Below, in pieces: positions 56,294 through 64,000 of a DNA stretch of 64,000 nt (its first letter is position 1; each line of letters opens with the position of its first letter). The stretch covers positions 248,001 to 312,000 of the forward strand of contig JAMOUV010000010.1 of assembly GCA_027067965.1 (NCBI GenBank), read 5' to 3'. Position numbers and translations under genes: made by a program. The DNA comes from Flavobacteriales bacterium. GTDB lineage: Bacteria; Bacteroidota; Bacteroidia; Flavobacteriales; Flavobacteriaceae. The notes beneath the pieces are model-generated. The model did not search any database, was not told where the DNA came from, and worked only from the letters and a program-made list of their open reading frames with translations.

Positions 56294-57467
56294 TGATTGC
56301 TATGAGTAATACGCCTGTAAATGTCCAAAAACTTGCCCAAACCAGAATCAAATTTATCCAATCGTTAATGTTTATTTTTTGCCAAATTAAAATACCACGC
56401 AGCCATATCCATAGAATCATAAACATCATTCCGTAAAAATATATTAAAAAACTTCGCCAATGCAGCTTAAATATTTTTAAATAATCGGCTAAGAAAAGAA
56501 TAGCAATGGAAAATAGGGCCAACATTACCCAATGTAAATATCCGATAATGAGATCTCTCACGGTATAGGCCAAATGGGCATAATAAGGACAAGAAGCCAA
56601 GAACTGTAATACTACTTTCACGATGAGGGCAAACAGCAACCATTTCGCTATAAGAGTTTGATTATTGTTGAATTGCAATATTTCATAATGCCGACGAAGA
56701 TAATTGATTATAATCCATAAACCCCATGCTTCGGCCAATACACTCAATAATGCAATGAAATTAAAGATCAAGGACGGAGAAGTCCAAAGTGTATTTGTTA
56801 TATAACCCCAAAAAATACCTATAAATAACCAAAACAGTGCTTTTTTCCATATTTTTTGCGGGATTCGAATGCCTTTTTTTTCGAATAAATAGATTATCAA
56901 AGTCATCATGGCCATAAAGAACCATCCATTATATTGAAAATGGAGATAAAAATAAACATCCAAATTATACCATATCGATTGTTTACCTAAAAAAACCATA
57001 ATGGGTCCCAGAAGCCAAGGACTTAAGCTTGATAATATCATAAAAATTACTCCGGTTTTCGCAAAAGCTGTTGTGGCGGGGTATTGAGAAGCATATTCAT
57101 TTTTTTTAAAAACAAGATAGGCATAGTAGTAAGTTCCTAAAAGAAAAATAGATAGCAACGTAATGGAAATTGCTTTATACCCTTGTATCGGAAATGAAAG
57201 TAACATACCTGCAACCAGCAATTGCATGAAGAAATATAATCGCCCGAATGTACGGGATTTTGAAAAAGCGGGAAATAAAATATAGGCCAATAATAAAGAG
57301 AAGCCCGCATGAAGCCATCCTAAAAACGCTGCATGAGAATGAGCGTGAAGCCAATTGGAATAATCTTTAATAAAAGATAATCCGCTGTAAGAATATTGTC
57401 TCAGTAAATATCCGTAAAATGCTACTACGACCCAAAACCAGACAGCAACGGAAAAATACTTTTTCAT
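56274..57467 (-). CDS. Multi-pass membrane protein with conserved His motifs (unknown)
   Basis: This 397-residue protein has about twelve hydrophobic helices. Histidine-bearing helices are HAHSHAAFLGW near residue 41, YFYLHFQYNGWFFMAMM near residue 178 and YLHWVMLALF near residue 318. The layout recalls heme-copper-oxidase subunit I-like proteins of Bacteroidota without the full ligand set, which I cannot confirm. It sits in a nusB-DUF1573-prmA run and is coupled to prmA. No signal or soluble domain is present. Confidence 0.6.
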   Translation of the reverse strand: MKKYFSVAVWFWVVVAFYGYLLRQYSYSGLSFIKDYSNWLHAHSHAAFLGWLHAGFSLLLAYILFPAFSKSRTFGRLYFFMQLLVAGMLLSFPIQGYKAISITLLSIFLLGTYYYAYLVFKKNEYASQYPATTAFAKTGVIFMILSSLSPWLLGPIMVFLGKQSIWYNLDVYFYLHFQYNGWFFMAMMTLIIYLFEKKGIRIPQKIWKKALFWLFIGIFWGYITNTLWTSPSLIFNFIALLSVLAEAWGLWIIINYLRRHYEILQFNNNQTLIAKWLLFALIVKVVLQFLASCPYYAHLAYTVRDLIIGYLHWVMLALFSIAILFLADYLKIFKLHWRSFLIYFYGMMFMILWIWLRGILIWQKININDWINLILVWASFWTFTGVLLIAINGNKKI

Positions 57468-57471
57468 ATTT

Positions 57472-57984
57472 TTACCGTCTTTCTATAAGAGATTTTTTTG
57501 GTGATTTTATTTTAAAATCTTTTTTTCCTTTTTCCGAATTGTGTTTTTTCGGCTTGACCCGGGCTTTGATTTTTAAAGTCCGGGTTAATTGTTTCTCATT
57601 GGAGTGAATGGTAATGGTTTTAACTTGATTACCCGTTTTATGATTGGTATTGAATTTTACCACAATACGTCCTTTTTCTCCCGGTTTTATGGGTTCTTTG
57701 GGCCATTCGGGAACGGTACATCCGCAACTTGATTTTACTTTCGAAATAATTAACGGTGCCTCCCCGGTGTTAGTAAATACAAATACCGTATCCAAAATTT
57801 CTCCTTCATTATGATTGCCGAAATCCACTTCGGTATAATCGAAATGCATAACGGGAAATTTATTCATTTTAGCCATTTGTTCTTTGGCCTTTTCCAAATT
57901 CTCTTTTTTGACTTTTGATGAAGGATTATCCGAACAAGCGAAGATAACTCCCGTTAATATGAATAATAAAAGTATTTTTTTCAT
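57472..57984 (-). CDS. DUF1573 lipoprotein
   Basis: A lipoprotein signal ends VIFAC (Cys17). The DUF1573 immunoglobulin-like domain follows, with VFTNTGEAPLIISKVKSSCG and PGEKGRIVVKFNTN. The 170 residues end in a Lys-rich tail. DUF1573 proteins are abundant in Bacteroidota envelopes and commonly lie beside nusB, as here with a 3-base gap. Their function is not known. Confidence 0.85.
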   Translation of the reverse strand: MKKILLLFILTGVIFACSDNPSSKVKKENLEKAKEQMAKMNKFPVMHFDYTEVDFGNHNEGEILDTVFVFTNTGEAPLIISKVKSSCGCTVPEWPKEPIKPGEKGRIVVKFNTNHKTGNQVKTITIHSNEKQLTRTLKIKARVKPKKHNSEKGKKDFKIKSPKKSLIERR

Positions 57985-57987
57985 GAT

Positions 57988-58938
57988 TTAATTGTTTTTC
58001 GATTTGTAAACTTTATTAAGAAGTCCTTTTTCAGATAATTCTTTATATAATTTATCCAAAATTCCATTTATAAAAGTATTGCTTTTCGGGGTGGAAAATT
58101 CCTTGGCTATTTCCACATATTCATTGATTGTAGCCATCTCTGGTATGGTAGGAAAATACAAAAATTCGGCCAGAGCCAATGCCATTAAAATTTTGTCAAT
58201 ATTAGAGATTCTATCAAAATCCCAGTTAATCGTTTTACCTTTTATCAGGTCGTATAAATAGGATTTGTTCTGCCAAGCACGAAGCAATAATTCCTTACCG
58301 AATTCTTTATCTCCTTCATCTTTGTACAAGGGAGGCATTTCGTCATACATGGATTTATCTTCTTTTATACGGTCCAATGTTTTCATCACCATTGTGTTGG
58401 CGATTGCCACATCATCCGCCCAGTTAATTTCCCAATCTTCCAAAAATTGATGCAATTTTTCATCCGGAGCAATAATATTTTTATAAATATCCATGATGAA
58501 TTTTTTATCTTCGGCAAACTTATTTCCGGGAGTAGTCGTATATTCTTTATAAAAACTACTTTGCTTTATTTTATCGAGAAAATATCGCACCAATTCAGGT
58601 TCGTTTTCCCAAATCTTATCCAATTTATAAGCACTTAATAGATTTCGAAAGTGGACATTATTTTCTAATTTTTCGAGCAATTTATTACGGATTAATTTCG
58701 TATTGGGATGTAGGTCTTCCTCGGTTTTAAAATATTTTTTCTTTCTTCGTTCGATTAAATCCGCTTCGTATTTTTTAATTGCGACCAATAAATCCAGCAG
58801 AAGCAAGTAGAGTTTATAAATATTGACAAGATTTTCGTTTAACCGCTTTAATGATTTTTGCAGATCATAATCTTTCGATTGTTCCATCGAATAGAATTCC
58901 TGCATGACTTTTGCGCGTATATTTCTTCTGTTTAGCAT
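57988..58938 (-). CDS. nusB: Transcription antitermination factor NusB (long Bacteroidota form)
   Basis: NusB binds boxA RNA with NusE for rRNA antitermination. The N-terminus MLNRRNIRAKVMQEFY and the C-terminal FPTIPEMATINEYVEIAKEF with TFINGILDKLY are the NusB signature. The 316 residues are about twice the E. coli length because of a middle helical insert, as in other Bacteroidota. It heads a seven-gene minus-strand run to 52404. Confidence 0.92.
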   Translation of the reverse strand: MLNRRNIRAKVMQEFYSMEQSKDYDLQKSLKRLNENLVNIYKLYLLLLDLLVAIKKYEADLIERRKKKYFKTEEDLHPNTKLIRNKLLEKLENNVHFRNLLSAYKLDKIWENEPELVRYFLDKIKQSSFYKEYTTTPGNKFAEDKKFIMDIYKNIIAPDEKLHQFLEDWEINWADDVAIANTMVMKTLDRIKEDKSMYDEMPPLYKDEGDKEFGKELLLRAWQNKSYLYDLIKGKTINWDFDRISNIDKILMALALAEFLYFPTIPEMATINEYVEIAKEFSTPKSNTFINGILDKLYKELSEKGLLNKVYKSKNN

Positions 58939-59081
58939 GCTGTGGTGTCGCTTTTTTCGTATGCAAAACTATTGATTTTATTCGATAAAATATATATACC
59001 CAGATAAATAAATGATTTGACTTGTTAATTTCATATAATTTTTATTAGTTTTGTAACAACTAACAAAAAGTTTGCAGGACA

Positions 59082-59519
59082 ATGAATGAAAAAGATTTCA
59101 ATTCCAAGAATGAAATTTTCTCAAAAGTTTTCAGAGCAGGAAGAAGAACTTACTTCTTTGATGTCAGAGAAACCAAAGCAGGTGATTATTACCTGACCAT
59201 TACCGAAAGTAAACGTCATAACAACGAAGACGGAAGTTACTTCTACAAAAAGCACAAAATTTATCTTTACAAAGAGGATTTTGACAAATTCAAAGAATTG
59301 CTCGATGAAGTGACGGGCTTTATTATTGCCGAGAAAGGTCCGGAAGTGATTTCCGAACGCCATCAAAAAGATTTCGAATCCACCACTGCGCCGGAGGAAG
59401 GCGGAGAAACGGAAGAAACACCGGAAGAAAAACCGGAAGAAGAGCAAGGTGAAGACCATTCGGACGAAGATAAAAATGATCCGAAGAATTTCACCGACGT
59501 GGATTTTGATGATATCTAA
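59082..59519 (+). CDS. PUR-family DNA/RNA-binding protein (DUF3276)
   Basis: The first 90 residues are the PUR-type fold (IFSKVFRAGRRTYFFDVRET, YYLTITESKR), which binds single-stranded nucleic acid. The rest is an acidic Glu-rich tail ending DVDFDDI. This 145-residue layout is a small Bacteroidota family of unknown regulatory role. It is divergent from nusB and ends at a strong terminator. Confidence 0.85.
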   Translation: MNEKDFNSKNEIFSKVFRAGRRTYFFDVRETKAGDYYLTITESKRHNNEDGSYFYKKHKIYLYKEDFDKFKELLDEVTGFIIAEKGPEVISERHQKDFESTTAPEEGGETEETPEEKPEEEQGEDHSDEDKNDPKNFTDVDFDDI

Positions 59520-59548
59520 TTTTCGGTGATTAAAAGAATGATAGGAGA

Positions 59549-59585
59549 AGCTCCGGATATTCTACTATTTTCCGGGGCTTTTTTA
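59549..59585 (+). terminator. Terminator of the DUF3276 gene
   Basis: AAGCTCCGGA pairs with TCCGGGGCTT (one G-T pair) and is followed by T-rich DNA, about 30 bases after the stop. Confidence 0.8.
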
Positions 59586-59663
59586 TATTGGATATGCACA
59601 CTGTATTTATGTCCGTAACAGGGTAAAGGAACAAGAATTTTTAAATAAAAATAAAAATTATCA

Positions 59664-59671
59664 TACCTTTG
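59664..59671 (+). promoter_or_regulatory. -7 box of the alpha-oxoamine synthase gene
   Basis: TACCTTTG fits TAnnTTTG and is 20 bases before the ATG at 59691. A 6-codon frame ATG AAA AAG TCA TTT TTA TGA starts just after it, probably by chance. Confidence 0.45.
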
Positions 59672-59690
59672 TCATGAAAAAGTCATTTTT

Positions 59691-60935
59691 ATGAACGACA
59701 TTTTTGATAAAATCAAAGTAAAAGGCCCCCTCACACAATACATGGAAATTGGTGAAGGATATTTCATGTTCCCTAAACTTACCGGTGAATTGGGCCCCCG
59801 GATGAAATTCAATGGTCAAGAGATGATCATGTGGAGTATTAACGATTATCTCGGTTTGGGAAATCATCCCGAAATACGCAAAGTTGATGCCGAGGCGGCT
59901 GCTCGTTGGGGCTTTGCCTATCCCATGGGTTCGCGCCCCATGTCCGGCCATACCGATATGCATGAACAATTGGAAAGAGAATTGGCCGAATTTTCCGGAA
60001 AAGAAGCCGCTTATTTATTGAATTTCGGTTATCAGGGAAACGTATCCATCATTGATGCACTTGTAAACAAAAACGACGTCATTGTCTATGACGTGGATTC
60101 TCATGCCAGTATAATTGACGGGGTGAGATTGCATATGGGTAAGCGCTATACTTTCCAGCATAATGATATGGAAAGTTTGGAAAAAAATCTCAAGCGCGCC
60201 AAAAGAATTACCGACCATACCGGTGGAGGAATTCTTGTTATCTCGGAAGGAGTTTTCGGTATGCGCGGAGAGCAAGGTAAATTAAAAGAAATAGTGGAAC
60301 TAAAAAAGAAATATAATTTTAGAATTTATATAGACGATGCCCACGGTTTCGGAACTTTGGGTGAAGGCGGACGCGGCGCTCATTTCGAACAAGACGTAGT
60401 GGACGAAATAGACGTTTATTTTGCCACCTTTGCCAAATCGATGGCCAGTATCGGCGGTTTTGTATCCGGCGATAAGGATGTGATTAAATATTTACAATAT
60501 AATATGCGATCGCAGGTATATGCCAAATCGATGCCCATGCCTTTGGTGGAAGGCGCCTTAAAAAGATTGGCCATGATTCGTGAAAATCCCGGTTTAAAAG
60601 AAAAACTTTGGGATGTGGCTCTTCGTTTACAAAAAGGTTTGACCGAAGCGGGATTCGATATAGGAAATACGGATACGGCTATTACACCTGTTTATTTACA
60701 TGTAAATCCCATTGAAGCGGGAATGCTTGTCAAAGATATGCGAGATAACTATAAAATATTTACTTCCATTGTCATTTACCCTGTAATTCCGAAAGGTATG
60801 ATTATCTTGCGAATGATTCCTACCGTTCGGCATACCGATGCGGAAATAAACGAAACAATCGAATCGTTCAAAGAAATCCGGGCCAAGCAAGAAGCGGGTG
60901 TGTATAGAGAAATGGCAAAGAATATCAATATCTGA
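59691..60935 (+). CDS. Alpha-oxoamine synthase (serine palmitoyltransferase / cysteate acyltransferase type)
   Basis: This PLP enzyme condenses an amino acid with an acyl thioester. The PLP lysine is in YFATFAKSMASIGGFVSG near residue 246. DDAHGFGTLGEGGRG and DVDSHASIIDG are the cofactor-binding motifs. The N-terminal MWSINDYLGLGNHPEI is the family opening. At 414 residues, with the context ALGSRPMSGHT-like (here PMGSRPMSGHT), it resembles Bacteroidota enzymes that start sphingolipid or sulfonolipid synthesis. Which amino acid it uses cannot be told. It is transcribed alone. Confidence 0.82.
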   Translation: MNDIFDKIKVKGPLTQYMEIGEGYFMFPKLTGELGPRMKFNGQEMIMWSINDYLGLGNHPEIRKVDAEAAARWGFAYPMGSRPMSGHTDMHEQLERELAEFSGKEAAYLLNFGYQGNVSIIDALVNKNDVIVYDVDSHASIIDGVRLHMGKRYTFQHNDMESLEKNLKRAKRITDHTGGGILVISEGVFGMRGEQGKLKEIVELKKKYNFRIYIDDAHGFGTLGEGGRGAHFEQDVVDEIDVYFATFAKSMASIGGFVSGDKDVIKYLQYNMRSQVYAKSMPMPLVEGALKRLAMIRENPGLKEKLWDVALRLQKGLTEAGFDIGNTDTAITPVYLHVNPIEAGMLVKDMRDNYKIFTSIVIYPVIPKGMIILRMIPTVRHTDAEINETIESFKEIRAKQEAGVYREMAKNINI

Positions 60936-60960
60936 TAACCAAAATTCGATTGACATAATA

Positions 60961-60992
60961 AAAAAACCGTTCGAAATTCGAACGGTTTTTTT
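60961..60992. terminator. Bidirectional terminator between the oxoamine synthase and rpmA
   Basis: The stem AAAAAACCGTTCG pairs with CGAACGGTTTTTT around a five-base loop, and both sides end in A/T runs, so it serves both convergent genes. Confidence 0.88.
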
Positions 60993-61012
60993 GGTATTTT
61001 CTAAAGTTAAAT

Positions 61013-61276
61013 TTATGCTTTAGTCAAAGGTTCAACGCTGATATATTTTCTTTTACCACGTTTTACCTCAAATTTTACAATTCCGTCAATCGCGGCATGA
61101 ATGGTATGATCCTTTCCCATGTAAACATTTTCACCAGGATGAAATCTAGTACCACGTTGACGAACAATAATATTTCCGGCCTTGGCCAATTGGCCGCCGA
61201 ATATTTTGACGCCCAATCGTTTACTTTCCGATTCGCGTCCGTTCTTGGAACTACCTACACCTTTTTTATGTGCCAT
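61013..61276 (-). CDS. rpmA: 50S ribosomal protein bL27
   Basis: This 87-residue protein has the opening [20 protein letters not shown] and [17 protein letters not shown]. Its N-terminus has no cleavable extension of the Firmicutes type. It follows rplU, the standard order. Confidence 0.95.
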   Translation of the reverse strand: MAHKKGVGSSKNGRESESKRLGVKIFGGQLAKAGNIIVRQRGTRFHPGENVYMGKDHTIHAAIDGIVKFEVKRGKRKYISVEPLTKA

Positions 61277-61309
61277 TTCTTTATGTTTTTTTCGGTTTTG
61301 TCACGGTCG

Positions 61310-62011
61310 TTATGCCCGACCGCCTTTCAATTCGTCTTGCAATTTGGCCAATTCATCCCATTTACCTTCAGCTGCCAACTCGGCTTGTTTAGGCCATGTA
61401 GCAGGATCGTGCATAGCATAACGTTTGCCTCCTTTTTCAATCAATAATTCCGATATCTTTTTAGGATCGGCTTGGGCCAATTTCTTGAAAGTATCAATAC
61501 CGCTTTCGCTTAAAATCTGAGCTATTTTAGGTCCAATACCTTCAATTTTTTTCAAATCATCACCTTTTGTCGTTTTTTTCGAAGCGGTTTTAGCAACCTT
61601 GACTTCTTTTTTTGCTTCCGCCTTTTTGGCCGGTTTGGCCGGTTTAACGTCTTCTTTGGCAGTTGTTTGCCTTTTGGCTTGTTTTTTTGGTTTGGCACCG
61701 CTTTCGGTGATGTTTTCAATCTGAATCTGTGTCAGATATTGGCGATGTCCGCGTTTAACACGGTAACCTTTTCTTCGTTTTTTCTTAAAAACGATCACTT
61801 TGTCTCCTTTCAAATGTCGGAGTATCTTGGCGGTAACTTCCGCTCCTTCTATAGCCGGGGCGCCAATATTGATGTGCTTATCGTTTGCAATAAATAAAAC
61901 CTTGTCAAAACTCACGGTTTCGCCTTCGGCTTGCGGTAAACGGTGCACATACAATTTTTGGTCTTTCTGAACTTTAAATTGTTGCCCTGCTATCTCTACA
62001 ATTGCATACAT
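61310..62011 (-). CDS. rplU: 50S ribosomal protein bL21 with C-terminal helix-hairpin-helix domain
   Basis: The first 100 residues are normal bL21 ([34 protein letters not shown]). A Lys/Ala-rich linker follows. From about residue 152 a helix-hairpin-helix domain begins ([20 protein letters not shown]), then a short helical end. At 233 residues it is more than twice the standard length. The extension occurs in other Bacteroidota; its role on the ribosome is unknown. Confidence 0.94.
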   Translation of the reverse strand: MYAIVEIAGQQFKVQKDQKLYVHRLPQAEGETVSFDKVLFIANDKHINIGAPAIEGAEVTAKILRHLKGDKVIVFKKKRRKGYRVKRGHRQYLTQIQIENITESGAKPKKQAKRQTTAKEDVKPAKPAKKAEAKKEVKVAKTASKKTTKGDDLKKIEGIGPKIAQILSESGIDTFKKLAQADPKKISELLIEKGGKRYAMHDPATWPKQAELAAEGKWDELAKLQDELKGGRA

Positions 62012-62222
62012 ATCTTTCTGCTTATTTTGGCTTGCAAATATAAAGCATTTTTTTGTTATTTCAAAACATAAACTTCGCCAATGGTGTTTATTAAACTCCT
62101 TGGTTTATAGTGGGATTAGTCTTTATTTTACCTAATAAGAAAATTATTTATTATTCAAATTGGGTGAAAAAATATTCATGTTTTTTAATAATGATCTGCT
62201 AACTCAAATCCGAAAAATAACG

Positions 62223-62230
62223 TAAATTTG
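62223..62230 (+). promoter_or_regulatory. -7 box of the yebC gene
   Basis: TAAATTTG fits TAnnTTTG. The in-frame TTG at 62228 lies within it, so the ATG at 62261 is the start. Confidence 0.5.
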
Positions 62231-62260
62231 TCAGAAACCATTTTTATAGAAAAAAATATT

Positions 62261-63013
62261 ATGGCTGGACATAGTAAATGGGCAAATATTAAACACCGTA
62301 AAGGCGCACAAGATGCCAAAAGGGCCAAATTGTTTACCAAAGTATTACGCGAAATTAATATTGCCGTCCGACACGGTGGTCCCGACCCCGATTCCAATCC
62401 GGCATTACGCCGCGCTATAGCCAATGCTCGCGGTGTGAATATGCCTAAAGATAACATTATGCGGGCCATTAAAAAGGCCTCCGGAAAAGATGCCGAAAAT
62501 TTTCAAGAAGTTACGTTCGAAGGTTACGGCCCCTACGGGGTGGCTTTTATTATTGAAACGGCCACCGATAATACCAACCGGACGGTAGGCATCGTCCGGT
62601 CCATCTTTAGTAAACACGGAGGAGAATTGGGCAAAACCGGTTCGCTGCAATATATTTTCGACCGCAAAGGCGTTTTCGTCATCGAAAAAGATAAGGTCAA
62701 AGAAATGGACCCCGAAGAATTGGAAATGGAACTCATCGACGGCGGGGCCGAAGATATAGAATCCGACGATGAATTTATTACCGTCTATACCGATTATAAA
62801 GATTTCGGAATGATGGCTTCCAAATTGGAAGAACTCGGTATTGACGTAAAAAATGCCGGATTACAATATATTCCCAAAATGACCAAAACCCTTTCGCTCG
62901 AGCAGGCCAAAAAAATACTGGCTCTTGCAGAAAAATTCGAGGATGAAGACGATGTGCAAAATGTTTATCATAACCTCGAATTAACCGACGAATTGATTGA
63001 AAATATGGACTGA
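62261..63013 (+). CDS. YebC/PmpR family protein (probable translation or transcription regulator)
   Basis: The 250-residue protein starts MAGHSKWANIKHRKGAQDAK, the invariant family opening, and continues FEGYGPYGVAFIIETATDNT. Its family has long been annotated as transcriptional regulators, but TACO1-like members act in translation of polyproline-type stretches, so the role is open. The ATG at 62261 gives the canonical N-terminus. It is coupled to the next gene by TGATG. Confidence 0.93.
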   Translation: MAGHSKWANIKHRKGAQDAKRAKLFTKVLREINIAVRHGGPDPDSNPALRRAIANARGVNMPKDNIMRAIKKASGKDAENFQEVTFEGYGPYGVAFIIETATDNTNRTVGIVRSIFSKHGGELGKTGSLQYIFDRKGVFVIEKDKVKEMDPEELEMELIDGGAEDIESDDEFITVYTDYKDFGMMASKLEELGIDVKNAGLQYIPKMTKTLSLEQAKKILALAEKFEDEDDVQNVYHNLELTDELIENMD

Positions 63014-63876
63014 TGAAACTATATCCTGTTATTCACGAATATTTTAAATTGGACGGTGGCGCCATGTTCGGTGTGGTCCCCAAAACTATTTGGCAACGTA
63101 CCAATCCCGCCGATGAAGATAATCTGATTCGTATGGCTACCCGGAGTTTACTAATCGATACGGGCGACCGCCTTATTCTAATCGATACGGGATTGGGAAA
63201 CAAACAACCGGAGAAATTTTTCGGCTATTATAAACCACAACGCATCAATCAACTGGATGAAACATTGGAAAAACTCGGTTATACCAAGGACGATATCACC
63301 GATGTAATTATGACGCATTTGCATTTCGATCATTGTGGCGGATCGGTCGAAAAGGACCAATCGGGCAATTTGAAACCCGCCTTTCCGCATGCCCGTTACT
63401 GGACCAATGAACCGCATTGGAATTGGGCTATGAATCCGAATCGCCGGGAAAAGGCCTCCTTCCTCAAAGAAAATTTCGTTCCTTTGGAAGAATCCGGTGT
63501 TTTGCAATTCATACCCGTACCCGACCGGGGAAATCAACTGGGAAGTACGGATTTGCAAATGGATTTCATATTTGTAAACGGTCATACCGAACAACAAATG
63601 CTTCCGGTTATCCGTTACGGAGATAAAACCATTGTATTTATGGCCGATTTATTACCTACCGTAGGACACATCCCTTTGGCATATATCATGGGTTACGATG
63701 TCAGACCCTTGGAAACCCTAAAAGAAAAAGACGCTTTTCTTAACGAAGCGGCCGATAAGGGTTATTATTTATTCTTAGAACACGATCCCGACATAGAGAT
63801 CTGCACCCTTAAACATACCGAAAAGGGTGTTCGATTGGATCAAACCTTTACATTAAATGAAATATTAAACCAATAA
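63013..63876 (+). CDS. Metallo-beta-lactamase-fold hydrolase
   Basis: This 287-residue MBL-fold protein has the zinc motif MTHLHFDHCGG near residue 100. A further metal ligand Asp is in FMADLLPTVGH near residue 214, and LEHDPDIE supplies the last His. There is no signal peptide. The start overlaps the yebC stop by one base. It could be a quorum-lactonase-like or glyoxalase II-like enzyme; the substrate is unknown. Confidence 0.86.
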   Translation: MKLYPVIHEYFKLDGGAMFGVVPKTIWQRTNPADEDNLIRMATRSLLIDTGDRLILIDTGLGNKQPEKFFGYYKPQRINQLDETLEKLGYTKDDITDVIMTHLHFDHCGGSVEKDQSGNLKPAFPHARYWTNEPHWNWAMNPNRREKASFLKENFVPLEESGVLQFIPVPDRGNQLGSTDLQMDFIFVNGHTEQQMLPVIRYGDKTIVFMADLLPTVGHIPLAYIMGYDVRPLETLKEKDAFLNEAADKGYYLFLEHDPDIEICTLKHTEKGVRLDQTFTLNEILNQ

Positions 63877-63889
63877 ATCAAACAATAAA

Positions 63890-64000
63890 ATGAGAAATCC
63901 AATTAAATTTTTAACTACCGGCTTAATTTTTCTCATGCTTGCATCATGTGGAACGGTTCAAACTGCAAGCGAGCAAAAGGAATCTACTCAGCCGGAACAA
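63890..64000 (+). CDS. Start of a lipoprotein gene (partial)
   Basis: An ATG 14 bases after the MBL gene stop opens a frame that runs off the window: a signal ending LMLASC (Cys20), then GTVQTASEQK. Only 37 codons are visible, so the family cannot be recognised. Confidence 0.7.
   Translation, partial: MRNPIKFLTTGLIFLMLASCGTVQTASEQKESTQPEQ

Overview
The window reads as chromosomal DNA from a member of the Bacteroidota, most likely Flavobacteriia-like. The evidence is: promoters of the TAnnTTTG type and almost no Shine-Dalgarno sequences; a long (316-residue) NusB; bS16 and bL21 with long C-terminal extensions; a DnaE with an exonuclease domain fused in front; a PUR-type DUF3276 protein; a fused DAHP synthase/chorismate mutase; and lipoproteins with short K-rich signal peptides. 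I see no phage, plasmid, rRNA operon or CRISPR array. The only RNA gene recognised is one tRNA-Phe(GAA).

Layout. 0-6 kb: tail of a probable tyrA, DAHP synthase/chorismate mutase, aminopeptidase P, a GxxExxY gene inside a repeat-bounded island, and parC. 6-15 kb: a membrane-anchored unknown, an outer-membrane barrel protein, dnaE, a small periplasmic helical protein and gltX. 15-20 kb (minus strand): a collagen-like lipoprotein, a BlaI/BlaR1 pair and recJ. 20-25 kb: a surface-glycan block (flippase, UDP-glucose dehydrogenase, UDP-xylose synthase, initiating sugar-phosphate transferase) followed by tadA, HU, a tiny very basic ORF and RNase E/G. 27-32 kb: parE and mutS. 32-38 kb: a GATase-like lipoprotein with an Ntn hydrolase (minus), then a tightly overlapping plus-strand unit of DUF302 lipoprotein, aspartic protease, small membrane protein, GT2 glycosyltransferase and a GNGPSL-type protein. 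38-43 kb: indolepyruvate oxidoreductase genes iorB and iorA, separated by an opposite-strand cassette with a tandem lipoprotein duplication.

43-48 kb (minus): truA, LD-carboxypeptidase, methylmalonyl-CoA epimerase, dTDP-rhamnose genes rfbD/rfbC and a Wzz-like protein. 47-51 kb: rsmG, a flavin reductase, and the rpsP-rimM-trmN6 operon with the tRNA and a dodecin. 51-59 kb (minus): a GMC-subunit-3-like Tat protein, an EF-hand lipoprotein with a GKCG-repeat tail, and an operon-like run nusB, DUF1573, membrane protein, prmA, clpS, LysM protein, esterase. 59-64 kb: DUF3276 protein, an alpha-oxoamine synthase (sphingolipid or sulfonolipid type), rplU-rpmA, a YebC regulator, an MBL hydrolase and the start of a lipoprotein.

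Most of the window is ordinary housekeeping. The parts most worth a second look are the GxxExxY island with roughly 45-bp terminal inverted repeats, the cassette between iorA and iorB with two equal 598-bp units, the EF-hand lipoprotein whose tail resembles copper-binding MNIO-modified peptides, and the 32-codon basic ORF between HU and RNase E/G. All family assignments come from reading motifs by eye. No database search was possible.
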